Source: Perkinsela sp. pyNocScin1 (Eukaryota; Euglenozoa; Kinetoplastea; Prokinetoplastida; Perkinselidae). From it: 64,000 nucleotides of DNA. A program made the translations under genes and the position numbers. Below are positions 53,434-62,615 of the stretch, piece after piece. The notes beneath the pieces are model-generated. The model was not told the origin of the DNA and did no database searches. It was given only the letters and a program-made list of their open reading frames with translations. The first letter of the stretch is position 1. Each line of letters starts with the position of its first letter. Location of the stretch: assembly GCA_964019655.1 (NCBI GenBank), contig CAXHTR010000005.1:62001-126000 (forward strand), in the 5' to 3' direction.

Positions 53434-54351
53434 ATGAAATTTCTCGGTAAGACGAGCGTATTTCCTTTACATCTCGTCGCACATGGAATGCGCGACTATT
53501 CGAAGGTGACAAGACAAGGAGAGCATATAGCATCTTTTCAGTGGCATGCGCATGCTACTGGAGAGAAATCTTTCAAATTTGAGCTCTCAAGGAAAGTTTC
53601 CCCATGGCATGATGTTCCATTCATTTTCCGCACGTACCCCATAAAATGTGCTGAGCGCAGCTGCCGTAAGCAAACGCTAAAAATTTTCCAATTCATAAAT
53701 GAGATACCCAGAGGAACGATGAGTAAGTTCGAGGTACAGACAAAGGTTCCATATAATCCAATTATGCAAGATAAGCACAAAGATACGGGAGATTTAAGAT
53801 ATCTTACATACTTAGGTAAGGGCATACCTTTCAATTATGGATGTGTTCCACAAACATGGGAAGGGAGTACACCTGATCATGCCTACGATTTCACGCGAAA
53901 GATCTTTAAAGGGGACAATGACCCGCTCGACGTGGTCGACGTCTCTCAGAAAGAACTCAAAGTTGGTGAAATATGCAAAATGATTGCTCTTGGCTCACTC
54001 GGGCTGATCGATGAAGGCGAAATAGATTGGAAAATTCTAGCTTATGCCATCGGAGCGGAAGAGATAAGTGCAGTAGAGAGCCATAATGATCACAGAATGA
54101 AGCTCCTGATGAAGAATATTAATGTGTCATTGGAAAGTAGATTGTGCAGCATAAGAAATTGGTTTGAAAACTATAAAACAGTCGACGGTAAACCAAAGAA
54201 TACGTTCGTCCTAAACGGCGAAGTTTTATGCAAAAACTTCACAGAAAAACTTATTTATGATACGCACATCCGATACAAGGGATTGCTATCTGGCTCAGTG
54301 CCTAACAGCACGAACCTATGGATTCCTGATCCAAGTGTTCTCTCTTCATAA
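53434..54351 (+). CDS. PPA: Soluble inorganic pyrophosphatase (family I) with N-terminal extension
   Basis: Hydrolyses PPi to phosphate. 305 aa. Catalytic core: the family's IPRGTMSKFEVQTK, then NPIMQDKHKDTGDLRY, FNYGCVPQTWE, the metal site GDNDPLDVVDVS and LIDEGEIDWK, giving all the expected aspartates. The usual WNYGA is FNYGC here, a variant I associate with protist acidocalcisomal-type enzymes (from memory, unverified). The first ~65 residues (MKFLGKTSVFPLHLVAHGMR...) exceed the minimal cytosolic enzyme and could be a targeting region. Localisation in mitochondrion or acidocalcisome cannot be decided. First gene of its plus block. Confidence 0.95.
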   Translation: MKFLGKTSVFPLHLVAHGMRDYSKVTRQGEHIASFQWHAHATGEKSFKFELSRKVSPWHDVPFIFRTYPIKCAERSCRKQTLKIFQFINEIPRGTMSKFEVQTKVPYNPIMQDKHKDTGDLRYLTYLGKGIPFNYGCVPQTWEGSTPDHAYDFTRKIFKGDNDPLDVVDVSQKELKVGEICKMIALGSLGLIDEGEIDWKILAYAIGAEEISAVESHNDHRMKLLMKNINVSLESRLCSIRNWFENYKTVDGKPKNTFVLNGEVLCKNFTEKLIYDTHIRYKGLLSGSVPNSTNLWIPDPSVLSS

Positions 54352-54400
54352 TACACTGTGGAACCAATTGGATAGAAAATTTGGAAAGATTATGGTATTG

Positions 54401-54410
54401 CTCTTTTTAG
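54401..54410 (+). promoter_or_regulatory. Probable trans-splice acceptor of YJU2
   Basis: ctctttttag, a pyrimidine tract ending in AG, 9 nt before the ATG at 54420. No upstream coding exon joins to it, so it fits a spliced-leader acceptor. Confidence 0.42.
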
Positions 54411-54419
54411 CCTAATTAA

Positions 54420-55139
54420 ATGGGAAGAATCAACTCGACATACTCTGGCGGCTATTACCAAAGCCCAGATTTCGATGTTTATCAAGTGTCTCACGCGCAA
54501 GATGCAAAAAAGTCTACTACTGCAATCAAGCGTAAAGTGACATATATGCTTGAGCTCACTCTCCGATGCAGCCAATGCGACTGCTTTATCGGTAGAATGA
54601 CAAAGCTAAATGCTGTTGTTACTGCCACTGAAGATAAATACATCAGCGTGCGCATTTATAGACTAGAGTTCAAATGCCCGTATTGCAAAGCCCCTATATC
54701 GCTTAAAACAGATCCAAAGTCCCGGGGATATATTGTTGAAAATGGTGCAAGTAGCATCGAAACGCCATGGTCTGATAGAATGCACCATATTTCGCAGAGT
54801 AAAGACGTAAATGACATAGAGGGACCGGAAAGCCCTGAATCGAAAAATGAAAAATTAGATCAACTGAGAATGATTCAAGATGAAACAGATTCCCTGTATG
54901 CCCTTCAAAGTGACACGGAACGTCAATTGGCTCGTATTGAAAAGATGCAAGAATTCGTGATGGACGGGCGGAGCTCACACACTCTAGCCTTATCAAAGCA
55001 TGGCAATGGAAGCATAAACAATGCGAACATCGATCTCGCAAAAATTGATGAGTTCTATCATCAAATCAACAGATTAAAAAAAAGAATGACCTTCAACCAC
55101 CGCGAATTCCCACAGCATTTCAAGAAAATGTCAAAGTAG
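54420..55139 (+). CDS. YJU2: Splicing factor of the CWC16 family (Yju2/CCDC94)
   Basis: CWC16 proteins stabilise the branch helix in the spliceosome at step one. 239 aa. Matches are YYQSPDFDVYQV, the zinc pair LRCSQCDCFIGRMTKLNAVV and FKCPYCKAPISLKTDPKSRG, the linking YISVRIYRLEF, and YIVENGASS, all hallmarks of the family. A C-terminal coiled-coil region follows (RQLARIEKMQEFVMDG). The initial MGRINSTYSGG replaces the usual MSERKVLNKY. Its presence in a genome region without cis-introns implies a working spliceosome, which trans-splicing would also require. Confidence 0.92.
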   Translation: MGRINSTYSGGYYQSPDFDVYQVSHAQDAKKSTTAIKRKVTYMLELTLRCSQCDCFIGRMTKLNAVVTATEDKYISVRIYRLEFKCPYCKAPISLKTDPKSRGYIVENGASSIETPWSDRMHHISQSKDVNDIEGPESPESKNEKLDQLRMIQDETDSLYALQSDTERQLARIEKMQEFVMDGRSSHTLALSKHGNGSINNANIDLAKIDEFYHQINRLKKRMTFNHREFPQHFKKMSK

Positions 55140-55257
55140 CTGCTTTCTCCGACTATCACACGATAGCGTTAGTTGTATGTATTGTTTATAGATCATGACC
55201 TCTTGACAGTGCGAAAAGCATTAATTTTTGTTTGGCTCTCTTCTCTGCAATAAGCTC

Positions 55258-56361
55258 ATGGGTGATGAAAGCGATGGGGACGACTTTGAGCGTCAATGGA
55301 AAGAGCAATCAAGACGGAATCCAGTCGATGACAATGCGTGGAAAAGAGTGCCAATTTTTATGGAAAGTATATCAGAGAAAGATGTACTTGAGAATGCTGA
55401 CGCTGCATGCCTGTCCAATATTCTTCATGAGGAAACGAGCCCGGAAGAGCGTGCGAATCGACTGAAAAATAGTGGCAACAATAATTTAAAGATGTCTTTC
55501 CAAACTAAAAATAGGAATCTTATTTCATCAGCGATTGATTTGTATACTCAGGCTATCGAAGTTCAATCTAGCGATGACGCGTTGAATTCTGTTATATACT
55601 CAAACAGAAGTCAAGCCGAAATTTATAGGGAAAACTTTATGAAGGCTATTTCCGATGCGGAGAAAGCCGTAGCTCTTGATCCAGAGAATCTCAAAGCCTA
55701 TTATCGCTCTGCTTATGCCCTTTTCAAGCTACACAAATATAAAGAATCTCTATGCATTCTGGAAGCTTTGGATCATAAAACGCGCGATAGTGAAGCAACT
55801 CAAAAACTTGTGCTTGGACTGAAGGGAAAGGTACAGGAAGCTTTAGTGAGACTGGAAGAAAATGCTCAAAAGAAAATTCATGCTTACGTGCGCATGCGCG
55901 GAGCACATGAGCAGGCATGCTCGCTCCTTCGAAAACTAAATATACAACAAGGGCCCACAGAGTGCTGCCTCGAAGAGTTTTCAGAAGCTGCAAATGCTTT
56001 TCCTTCCGAAATCAAGCATAGCAACGGAACAAGCAAATTCGAGTTTCCCGTTCTGTTCGTGTACGATTCGCACAATCAGACAGATTTCGTAAAATCTGTT
56101 GATTGGGAGACAACTATCTTACAAAACTTGGAAATGGTCTTCGAAGAATTGCCCCCATGGGACGTAGAGCGTAACTATTCCAGAACGAGCCTGTTACGAG
56201 CCTTTTTTCTCCCATCAAGAGACGGAAAGTATCATGAGGTAAGTATTCACAGCACAGTAAAAGAGATGATGGGAATGACGCATTACGTTTTTCCTGGCAT
56301 GTGTGCCGTTATTCACATTCTTCCTCCACACTGTGAACTCCTGAGTGTATGGTCTGCTTGA
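55258..56361 (+). CDS. TTC4: Hsp90 co-chaperone TTC4/Cns1
   Basis: Cns1/TTC4 links Hsp90/Hsp70 to translation factors. 367 aa from the ATG at 55258 (MGDESDGDDFERQWKEQSRR). The N-terminal acidic stretch is followed by a three-motif TPR domain (ANRLKNSGNNNLKMSFQTKN, YSNRSQAEIYRENFMKAISD, NLKAYYRSAYALFKLHKYKE). The C-terminal 'wheel' domain is typical: FEFPVLFVYDSHNQTDFV with ILQNLEMVFEELPPWD and ending HYVFPGMCAVIHILP. A pyrimidine-rich leader (ttggctctcttctctgcaataag) precedes the ATG. Confidence 0.92.
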   Translation: MGDESDGDDFERQWKEQSRRNPVDDNAWKRVPIFMESISEKDVLENADAACLSNILHEETSPEERANRLKNSGNNNLKMSFQTKNRNLISSAIDLYTQAIEVQSSDDALNSVIYSNRSQAEIYRENFMKAISDAEKAVALDPENLKAYYRSAYALFKLHKYKESLCILEALDHKTRDSEATQKLVLGLKGKVQEALVRLEENAQKKIHAYVRMRGAHEQACSLLRKLNIQQGPTECCLEEFSEAANAFPSEIKHSNGTSKFEFPVLFVYDSHNQTDFVKSVDWETTILQNLEMVFEELPPWDVERNYSRTSLLRAFFLPSRDGKYHEVSIHSTVKEMMGMTHYVFPGMCAVIHILPPHCELLSVWSA

Positions 56362-56427
56362 AAGAATCATGGCGCATCACATCTTGAGCACGGATATTTT
56401 CGATTTAAATCAGTTCTTCTTATTTCA

Positions 56428-58191
56428 ATGGAGGCAAGCAGCTGCTCCATGGCAGACGAAATACATCAAAACGAATGGAATAGCGTCGATAAATTGCCTG
56501 GGCTCTCAGATAGTGATCACATGGCTTCAGTTAAGCGCATCAAGTCGATAAACTTGCTGGATACGTCCATTTCTTCCATTCTAGAGCGTATCGATAAAAA
56601 TTCCGAAACGGGGGAGAAACACAGGCTTATTGTGTCCTTTCGTGCCCTTTGGTCAGATGATTTGTACACAGATGCTTCGCATGACATGGGTGGAGGTACA
56701 AAGAAGCTAAAAAGCGAAAATCCAATATATCTCTCAATATCAGTGCCCGAGGAGACCATTCTTTGCGAACCTAGTGCCTTAGCCCCGGGCCTTTTATGGA
56801 GGTCACTACTCCCAATTTTAGCGAGTAATGCGACCAAAGTATTCTGGGATGGGCGACGGCTACTGTCATATGTACAGCGAAACTATGAAGTTGCATTGAG
56901 AAGTCAAACCGATGGAAGCGGATTGCGCGATGTACAGATCGACAGTTTGTTTTCTAACTGTATTGTAGTATCGCTCTCGTTGATCATCAAGAATCTATAC
57001 ATCGATAGTGACCCGATTAGAGTCAAGCGTAAAATCATGAGGCTGCCGCCAAAGCTTTCCTTTTTACCCAATCACCCTGATCCCATTAAGCGCTTGACGC
57101 TTCAGTCGCATGCGCTGCTCTTATCTGGCCAAGATCTTTTCCAATTAGACCAATGTGACAAGGCTAGCTGGCAAAAAATTGTTGAAAGCAGCGCTATTTT
57201 TCTGCGAGCTTCGAAAAATGCGCGGCTTAGCCCCCTACCGTATGTTCCTTTGGATGTATTCAGTGCGTATACACAGCAAGTTGGGAGTTCGCATAACTTA
57301 TTTACGCAAGAAAAGAAATTTCAAAGATTTACAGTGCGCTGTGTTGACTGCGAGCGTGTAGTGCATACTTCATTGACAGATCCTGTTGGTGTCACTGTGC
57401 ACAAATTCTCAAAGGAGCAGTGCACAAAAGCCAAGTCACCGGGAAATTTGTACGCAGCTTACCGGTGTCGAGTTTGTAGCGAAGTTCTTCGGCCGTGCAG
57501 TCTCCACAAAGCTGAAGGGGTATGCCCCGACCCTGAGTGTGTTAACGTTCACGCTTTGGTATACTGCCCTTCAGGAGAAATGTGCTGTGAACACGAGCTT
57601 TCAAAGAGCTGCCCTTACTTGCATAGAAATGAGGGATCGGTGCACTTCTCGAACGCAGCGATGGTATATGGCAAAAGAAAAGAGGAGAACGAAGGTAACG
57701 GAGATTCGAGTGGAAATGATTGGTGGTCCTTTCCTCGAGTCCATTTAGGAATGCCACAGTGGGGGCCACGATCCCTGTTTGATAAACCCCAGGGGAAAGT
57801 GTCTACAGACCAGAGTTGTGAAACCACAAATAAATACCCGGTCCTATACAAGATCCCGTGCCCAGACCACTTCTGCCATTCTGCTGGCACGAAATCTAGC
57901 ATGAATCATCACGAAAGCGTCATTAACTGTCCCTTTTCACATGAACCTATCCCCGTTTATATTCCTATTCTTGTGCCAACAAACAAGAAGCATCTTAAGA
58001 GTGCCCTATCTGTGGAGGAAACGAGCGGAAAAAGTGCGTATTTCAGCGACCTTAAGCCGGAAATTCTACAGTCTCTCCTCCAGTCTCCATCATTCAGCTT
58101 GGAAGAATTCTACTTATACATTCAAAATGTAATTTTTGAATTAGACAAAGTTAGCGACGAAAAGGTTGACGCACAATTTACAGGTTGTTAG
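56428..58191 (+). CDS. Exonuclease-like (Exd1-type, degenerate) protein with C-terminal CCCH/Cys-His array
   Basis: 587 aa. Residues ~95-240 resemble a DnaQ/Egalitarian-Exd1 3'-5' exonuclease fold: PIYLSISVPEE (motif I, acids lost), KVFWDGRRLLSYVQRNYEVA (motif II region), GLRDVQIDSLF, and LLLSGQDLFQL (motif III, Tyr replaced but Asp kept). Residues ~300-505 contain many Cys/His: CVDCE, CRVCSEVLRPC, CPDPECVNVH, the CCCH-like CCEHELSKSCPYLH, and CPDHFC ... NCPFSH. The pairing of an inactive exonuclease-like fold with CCCH fingers suggests an RNA-binding adaptor. The fold assignment is tentative. Confidence 0.72.
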   Translation: MEASSCSMADEIHQNEWNSVDKLPGLSDSDHMASVKRIKSINLLDTSISSILERIDKNSETGEKHRLIVSFRALWSDDLYTDASHDMGGGTKKLKSENPIYLSISVPEETILCEPSALAPGLLWRSLLPILASNATKVFWDGRRLLSYVQRNYEVALRSQTDGSGLRDVQIDSLFSNCIVVSLSLIIKNLYIDSDPIRVKRKIMRLPPKLSFLPNHPDPIKRLTLQSHALLLSGQDLFQLDQCDKASWQKIVESSAIFLRASKNARLSPLPYVPLDVFSAYTQQVGSSHNLFTQEKKFQRFTVRCVDCERVVHTSLTDPVGVTVHKFSKEQCTKAKSPGNLYAAYRCRVCSEVLRPCSLHKAEGVCPDPECVNVHALVYCPSGEMCCEHELSKSCPYLHRNEGSVHFSNAAMVYGKRKEENEGNGDSSGNDWWSFPRVHLGMPQWGPRSLFDKPQGKVSTDQSCETTNKYPVLYKIPCPDHFCHSAGTKSSMNHHESVINCPFSHEPIPVYIPILVPTNKKHLKSALSVEETSGKSAYFSDLKPEILQSLLQSPSFSLEEFYLYIQNVIFELDKVSDEKVDAQFTGC

Positions 58192-58269
58192 ATTTATTCA
58201 TTTTCAAAAGCTTTGTATGTACTATGGAGCGATATTTACTTGTCATTTTTGTATAAGTTTGTGTCCAAA

Positions 58270-58590
58270 ATGCATGAAAGTGACAACAAAATCTTCCTGA
58301 GACTAAAAACCCTTCAACTTTTGCTCTGCTGTCCACCACATGGAAGTTATGAGTGGTTGGCCATTCTTAACCTAATTATCGGCACTGCGCACAATGCCGA
58401 GCTGCACAACAAGCCCGACGACTTCAAGAGTCTCATCCGTGACTATTATCATCCATTACATTTACGAAACTACCCAATGATGTATGACAACGCAAAGCTA
58501 GCGGAAAGTGGACAATCATACCCGAAGAAGTTCTATGATGTCAGGCAATATCCTGCTATTTTTTCAGTAGGCAGCGAAAAAGTGGAATAA
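58270..58590 (+). CDS. Small protein (106 aa), unrecognised
   Basis: First in-frame ATG at 58270 (MHESDNKIFLRLKTLQLLLC), after tacttgtcatttttgtataag, which reads as a splice acceptor. Contains two hydrophobic helices (LQLLLCCPPHGSYEWLAILN) and a Tyr/His-rich C-terminal half (DYYHPLHLRNYPMMYDNAKL). No family recognised. The leader and tight packing make a real gene plausible. Confidence 0.5.
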   Translation: MHESDNKIFLRLKTLQLLLCCPPHGSYEWLAILNLIIGTAHNAELHNKPDDFKSLIRDYYHPLHLRNYPMMYDNAKLAESGQSYPKKFYDVRQYPAIFSVGSEKVE

Positions 58591-58750
58591 ATTGGAGCTA
58601 GAGGCACCGGTATTCTGTATCGCTGAGTGAACGAAAAGCGTTCTTGACGGCACTATTCATCAAGGGCATCTCGATGAACCTGCATGAACGTGCAGGGCTA
58701 CCTTGTACTCAAACTATGTTTATCGTCTTGCATTCATACCTTAAAATCAG

Positions 58751-60388
58751 ATGTTGGGTTGTCAGAGTATTTGTAGCGCACTCTTATTCATTTGGCCATT
58801 CAGTGGACAAATTATATCAAAGGCTATCGTTAGAAAGTGCGAACTAAATGCAAACGAGCCGAAAGGTGGCCCATCACACCGATACGCAGATAGTCTCTAC
58901 GTGAATATAATTGTCGATGGCTTGCCCGATGCACACTGTGAATCTTTGACTCTAACGAAAGCTACTGGGCAGAATGATACTGATGAAAACTTATCTCTGC
59001 CAATTGAAATAACCATAGGGCGTAGACCGTCTTCAGCACAGTACAGGCTGCGTCACATTACCGATCTGTATGGTAACCCTGTTGAGAAGTATCTTATTAC
59101 TAGTTCAACTGAATGCGACAAAATTATGCGCAGATTCGATAGCAATCATGGAGCATTTTGTTGCCACTGCTCTTTCTTTTCAAGCTTGGGCGTGCGTAAC
59201 GAAATTCTTCGAAACACAACTGCTTGCCGAGTTGGAACGTTTGACGCAATTGTATCTTATGTTGACTACCAAAGCGACGATATTTACCACGTCTATGATA
59301 TCAGCGAGCCTGTAGTGGATCACTCCATTCAGCTGAGCATCAAAATAGGAGAGGACAATGTTTTACAAGATGCGACAGTTGGAACGCTTCGACCGCGGAT
59401 ATGTCATGATGATCTCTCAGTTTCTTACCATGCTGACTTTCCTCTAATTCTACCCGGCCCAGTTTTGAACTCGAATTTTTTAGTTCGCTCGAAAAATGAG
59501 GACAAACAGCCACATGCATTCATTCTGGAAAAAAACTTATTTGGGCTCGACGGACGTGAGTGTAACAAAATAGGTGTTAGAGGTGCAGCATTCCAAAATC
59601 AACCGAATCGATGCCATGCCGCAGCTGGATCCTGCTTGCACAACCAGATAGCGGACCACATGCGGAGGGCGGAATACCGCAAGGCTTTCAACATGACATC
59701 AAAATTTTATCTCACAGATTTTGGCAATCTGACGAGTGTGCAGACACGGCCCCCTTCTATCACTTACCAGCTACCTAGTCAAAGGCTAGTTTCTCTTTTA
59801 ACCATTGAGGCCAAAATGCACAACGACGTCCTCTTCAACGTGAGTACATTGCAGAATATCACGATCAATGATATGAGGTCCCCTGCAAAATGCTCCGAGA
59901 AATTTTCAAGCACCCATGTGGAAATAAAACTACAGTTGAGAAATCTCGAGGACACTAGTGGATCAGTTCATCTCTTTTGCGAGAAAGGTAGTACGCTGAT
60001 GATTCTCCCAATAACGGTTACACTCACATCAAATGAGCAAAAAACACTTTGCCTGCCTGCAGTCTTACGGCCTGAGACAGAAGATGATTCTCGAAAGCCG
60101 ACCTGCTATATGAAAGCGCACAACGAGATAGGGCATGAGATTGCTAGTAGAACCTTCGAGTTAGAAGCCCATACCCAGCCGGATCTTATTCTACAGACAA
60201 CTAAAACTAACAAAATATTAAATATTCTTGATAAAATAAGACCGAATAATTTATGCTCTGCAGCTTGCGAAGCAAGCATGCTGCGTAGGTTCTTCGCGCA
60301 CCACATTTGGAGGCTTGCTTCGCGCTGTATTGTATCTTCTTTGATTGCTATTTCATTAGTTCACATAGTTTATAGCTATTTCCAGTAA
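58751..60388 (+). CDS. HAP2: Gamete fusogen HAP2/GCS1
   Basis: Class II fusion protein that merges gamete membranes in most eukaryotic lineages. 545 aa. N-terminal signal peptide (MLGCQSICSALLFIWPFSGQ). Ectodomain Cys-rich: FCCHCSFFSSLGVRNE, TACRVGTFDAI, IYHVYDISEP. The HAP2-GCS1 signature is present: FGLDGRECNKIGVRGAAFQN (Cys271), then GSCLHNQIADHMRRAEY. Later ectodomain beta-rich segment VSLLTIEAKMHNDVL. One C-terminal transmembrane helix (IVSSLIAISLVHIVYSYF) with almost no cytoplasmic tail, shorter than in plants. The gene looks intact. It implies a sexual stage. Confidence 0.93.
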   Translation: MLGCQSICSALLFIWPFSGQIISKAIVRKCELNANEPKGGPSHRYADSLYVNIIVDGLPDAHCESLTLTKATGQNDTDENLSLPIEITIGRRPSSAQYRLRHITDLYGNPVEKYLITSSTECDKIMRRFDSNHGAFCCHCSFFSSLGVRNEILRNTTACRVGTFDAIVSYVDYQSDDIYHVYDISEPVVDHSIQLSIKIGEDNVLQDATVGTLRPRICHDDLSVSYHADFPLILPGPVLNSNFLVRSKNEDKQPHAFILEKNLFGLDGRECNKIGVRGAAFQNQPNRCHAAAGSCLHNQIADHMRRAEYRKAFNMTSKFYLTDFGNLTSVQTRPPSITYQLPSQRLVSLLTIEAKMHNDVLFNVSTLQNITINDMRSPAKCSEKFSSTHVEIKLQLRNLEDTSGSVHLFCEKGSTLMILPITVTLTSNEQKTLCLPAVLRPETEDDSRKPTCYMKAHNEIGHEIASRTFELEAHTQPDLILQTTKTNKILNILDKIRPNNLCSAACEASMLRRFFAHHIWRLASRCIVSSLIAISLVHIVYSYFQ

Positions 60389-60455
60389 ATCACAAACGAG
60401 AAAAATTTTGATATGTTCGTGATATATTTGGCTCTTCAGCACTCCTAAATCAACG

Positions 60456-60827
60456 ATGAAAGCGTTTTCGTTTTTGAAAAGTTTCTGGAACTGTGAGCCG
60501 TTGAGCTTTGTAGAGACTTATGGACGCTTAGCAGCTTATGGGTTATCTGACGAATCGGATGGTGATGCCGCGCAGATGGACATCGTTACAGGGGGTAGCA
60601 AAGCAAATGCTTCGGGGTCAATAAGCATAACAGATACAATAAGTTCTTGGCAAAGAGATAGTCCTTTAAAATCCATACCACCAGGCTTTTCAAAAGCATA
60701 TCAGAAACACGTGCAACAGGTTGCCAAGAAGGTTTCTCGTATCAAACCCCTAATTACTAGCTTGAATCATCCCTTGAGCAAAGGGGGACACGCATTACCT
60801 ACGCCGGTTCGGAATCAACCTATATGA
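60456..60827 (+). CDS. Small disordered protein (123 aa), unrecognised
   Basis: ATG at 60456 (MKAFSFLKSFWNCEPLSFVE), preceded by ggctcttcag. An N-terminal amphipathic segment is followed by SDESDGDAAQMD (acidic, CK2-like sites) and Ser/Thr-rich sequence. The C-terminus is basic (AKKVSRIKPLITSLNHPLSK). It resembles a small regulatory or nuclear adaptor protein. No family recognised. Confidence 0.55.
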   Translation: MKAFSFLKSFWNCEPLSFVETYGRLAAYGLSDESDGDAAQMDIVTGGSKANASGSISITDTISSWQRDSPLKSIPPGFSKAYQKHVQQVAKKVSRIKPLITSLNHPLSKGGHALPTPVRNQPI

Positions 60828-60968
60828 AATAGCCACTTTTATGCTGTTTATCACTTGCTCTGGGCTGTATGAACACTGAACTTGCCATTATATATGGAGA
60901 GATTTACGGACTTCATCTTAGCTTCTTGAATTTGTACCTGGGCTGCTTCTATTTGTAGGCATTAGTTC

Positions 60969-60981
60969 TTTTTTTTTACAG
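60969..60981 (+). promoter_or_regulatory. Probable trans-splice acceptor
   Basis: T9 followed by acag, then an A and the ATG of the J-protein at 60983. The cleanest 3' splice-site-like sequence in the window, with no upstream exon to join. Confidence 0.45.
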
Positions 60982-60982
60982 A

Positions 60983-62506
60983 ATGCAGGGAAATGAAAAT
61001 GTTTTTCATATCACCGAAATCAACCCTTTTCGCACCAAGTCTCCCAAAGACATACTTGATGGGCTCGGTGATTGCGTCGTGAATATCATCATAGGTACAA
61101 TAGGGAGTCTCTCAACCTTAATTTATTCAATTGTCACTGGATTTCAGAAGCGCTCCGTCAAGGGATTCATCCAAGGTCTACTTAGTGGAGTTCTACTTTC
61201 ATCATCTCTATCAACACTTGGCACAATAACCGGATTATTGCAAATTCTGCGTGGTCTGATAAATACACCCAGGTCTATCAAGGAACATCTTGACAATAAA
61301 AAAATGTGGGACACAGAGGCATCATGCTGGAAGTCCTATTCCATTAATGATGAGTACGAAGCAATCGCCGGCATGAAATCGTTTCAGGACACAATTGCCT
61401 GTGCGAGAAAGCGGTCTTACATCGGATCAACAAGCCAAGATGTCCACCCAAAGGACAGCACTTTGTACAACCGCCTCGGCGTTCATCCTAATGTTTCGTT
61501 CGAAGAAATTAAAGTTGCGTACTTTCAGCTTGCTTTGACACAGCATCCGGACAAGAACCCATCGCCTGAAGCAACACGGGTTTTCCAGAGTATCACCGAG
61601 GCCTACCGAGTTTTGTCAGATCCAAAGCAACGAAGAATTTATGATGAGCAGGGACTTCAAGCCTATACAGAAGCAAACCATGAGGTCACGCAGAAAAATG
61701 CCAATTCCGTTGTTTATGACGTTCTTGGTGGAATAGAGCTCCAGCTATTCCTTGGACCGGGAATCCCAAGTCTGTTTTTTCTCGAGGGTATATTTTTGCA
61801 GCCATCAGAACTGAAGTGTTTAAGGCGTATTCAAAATCTCTCTATCGCGTTAAATACAGTCAGTCTAGCTGAGCTCTTTGTCGAACACTTATTTCCTGAG
61901 AGTTTTAAGCAGAAATCCACTGAAAATCTTAATGAATTTTTTCACGCGGTGGGCATCGAGGCAATCACGCTGACTGACCCGATGACGTTCACCAAGCTTG
62001 AGCATATTTTGGGTAGGATTTCTATAGCACCCCTAGGCAAGCAAATGATTTACTTCCTGGGCTCATGCTATGTTCGAATAGCGAAAGACTTCCTGTCAAC
62101 TCAAGGCCTGCGCTCCTACTTACGTTACTTTTTCAACTTCCGAAGGGTGAAAGAATCGGTCCGCAGCACCTTCAAATTGAGTGTATCATCGGCATCACTC
62201 ACAAAGAGAATTTATGCGATCTCAAAGAAGATTGACAAAAGCGATGAAATTTCTACTCGAGCTCTAGTGACAGAAAAAATTTCAGTTTTGTCGCGAGACA
62301 TCGCAAACATCATGTGGTACTTCCTGATCACAGACATACAGAAGACATTCACGTCTATCTCCGGATTACTTCTATACGACATTTCTGCTTCCACCCAAAA
62401 GCGCTACGCAAGGTCACACGCGCTTCTCGCTTTGGGAAGATATTTGCAAGGCAAAGGCGAGCCTTATGATTGGAACCCCCAGTTTGATATCTTGTCGCAC
62501 CTGTGA
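60983..62506 (+). CDS. J-domain protein with C-terminal DnaJ-X region (507 aa)
   Basis: Hsp70 co-chaperone. The first ~110 residues contain hydrophobic/amphipathic helices (VVNIIIGTIGSLSTLIYSIV, IQGLLSGVLLSSSLSTLGTI) that may associate with membrane. The J domain lies at ~165-235: LYNRLGVHPNVSFEEIKVAY, the HPD in QHPDKNPSPEA, and EAYRVLSDPKQRRIYDEQGL. The C-terminal ~200 residues match DnaJ-X (as in Caj1/Djp1-type proteins): DIANIMWYFLITDIQKTFTS and HALLALGRYLQGKGE. It lacks zinc repeats. The ATG follows a T9-ACAG acceptor. Confidence 0.88.
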   Translation: MQGNENVFHITEINPFRTKSPKDILDGLGDCVVNIIIGTIGSLSTLIYSIVTGFQKRSVKGFIQGLLSGVLLSSSLSTLGTITGLLQILRGLINTPRSIKEHLDNKKMWDTEASCWKSYSINDEYEAIAGMKSFQDTIACARKRSYIGSTSQDVHPKDSTLYNRLGVHPNVSFEEIKVAYFQLALTQHPDKNPSPEATRVFQSITEAYRVLSDPKQRRIYDEQGLQAYTEANHEVTQKNANSVVYDVLGGIELQLFLGPGIPSLFFLEGIFLQPSELKCLRRIQNLSIALNTVSLAELFVEHLFPESFKQKSTENLNEFFHAVGIEAITLTDPMTFTKLEHILGRISIAPLGKQMIYFLGSCYVRIAKDFLSTQGLRSYLRYFFNFRRVKESVRSTFKLSVSSASLTKRIYAISKKIDKSDEISTRALVTEKISVLSRDIANIMWYFLITDIQKTFTSISGLLLYDISASTQKRYARSHALLALGRYLQGKGEPYDWNPQFDILSHL

Positions 62507-62615
62507 TCTGCGTCACGTGTGTCCGCGTAATCTGCGTCAATAAGCAATCACTTATTTGTATTGACAATTGATTGATTATTCTTACTTATACCATGAAATA
62601 GGAGGCTGTGCAACA

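Noticed and set aside
38851-58191. RMI1-like, Argonaute and Exd1-like genes as one dedicated silencing operon
   Set aside because: They are spread over 19 kb with many housekeeping genes between and a strand switch at 51-53 kb, so linkage alone is not evidence of a system.
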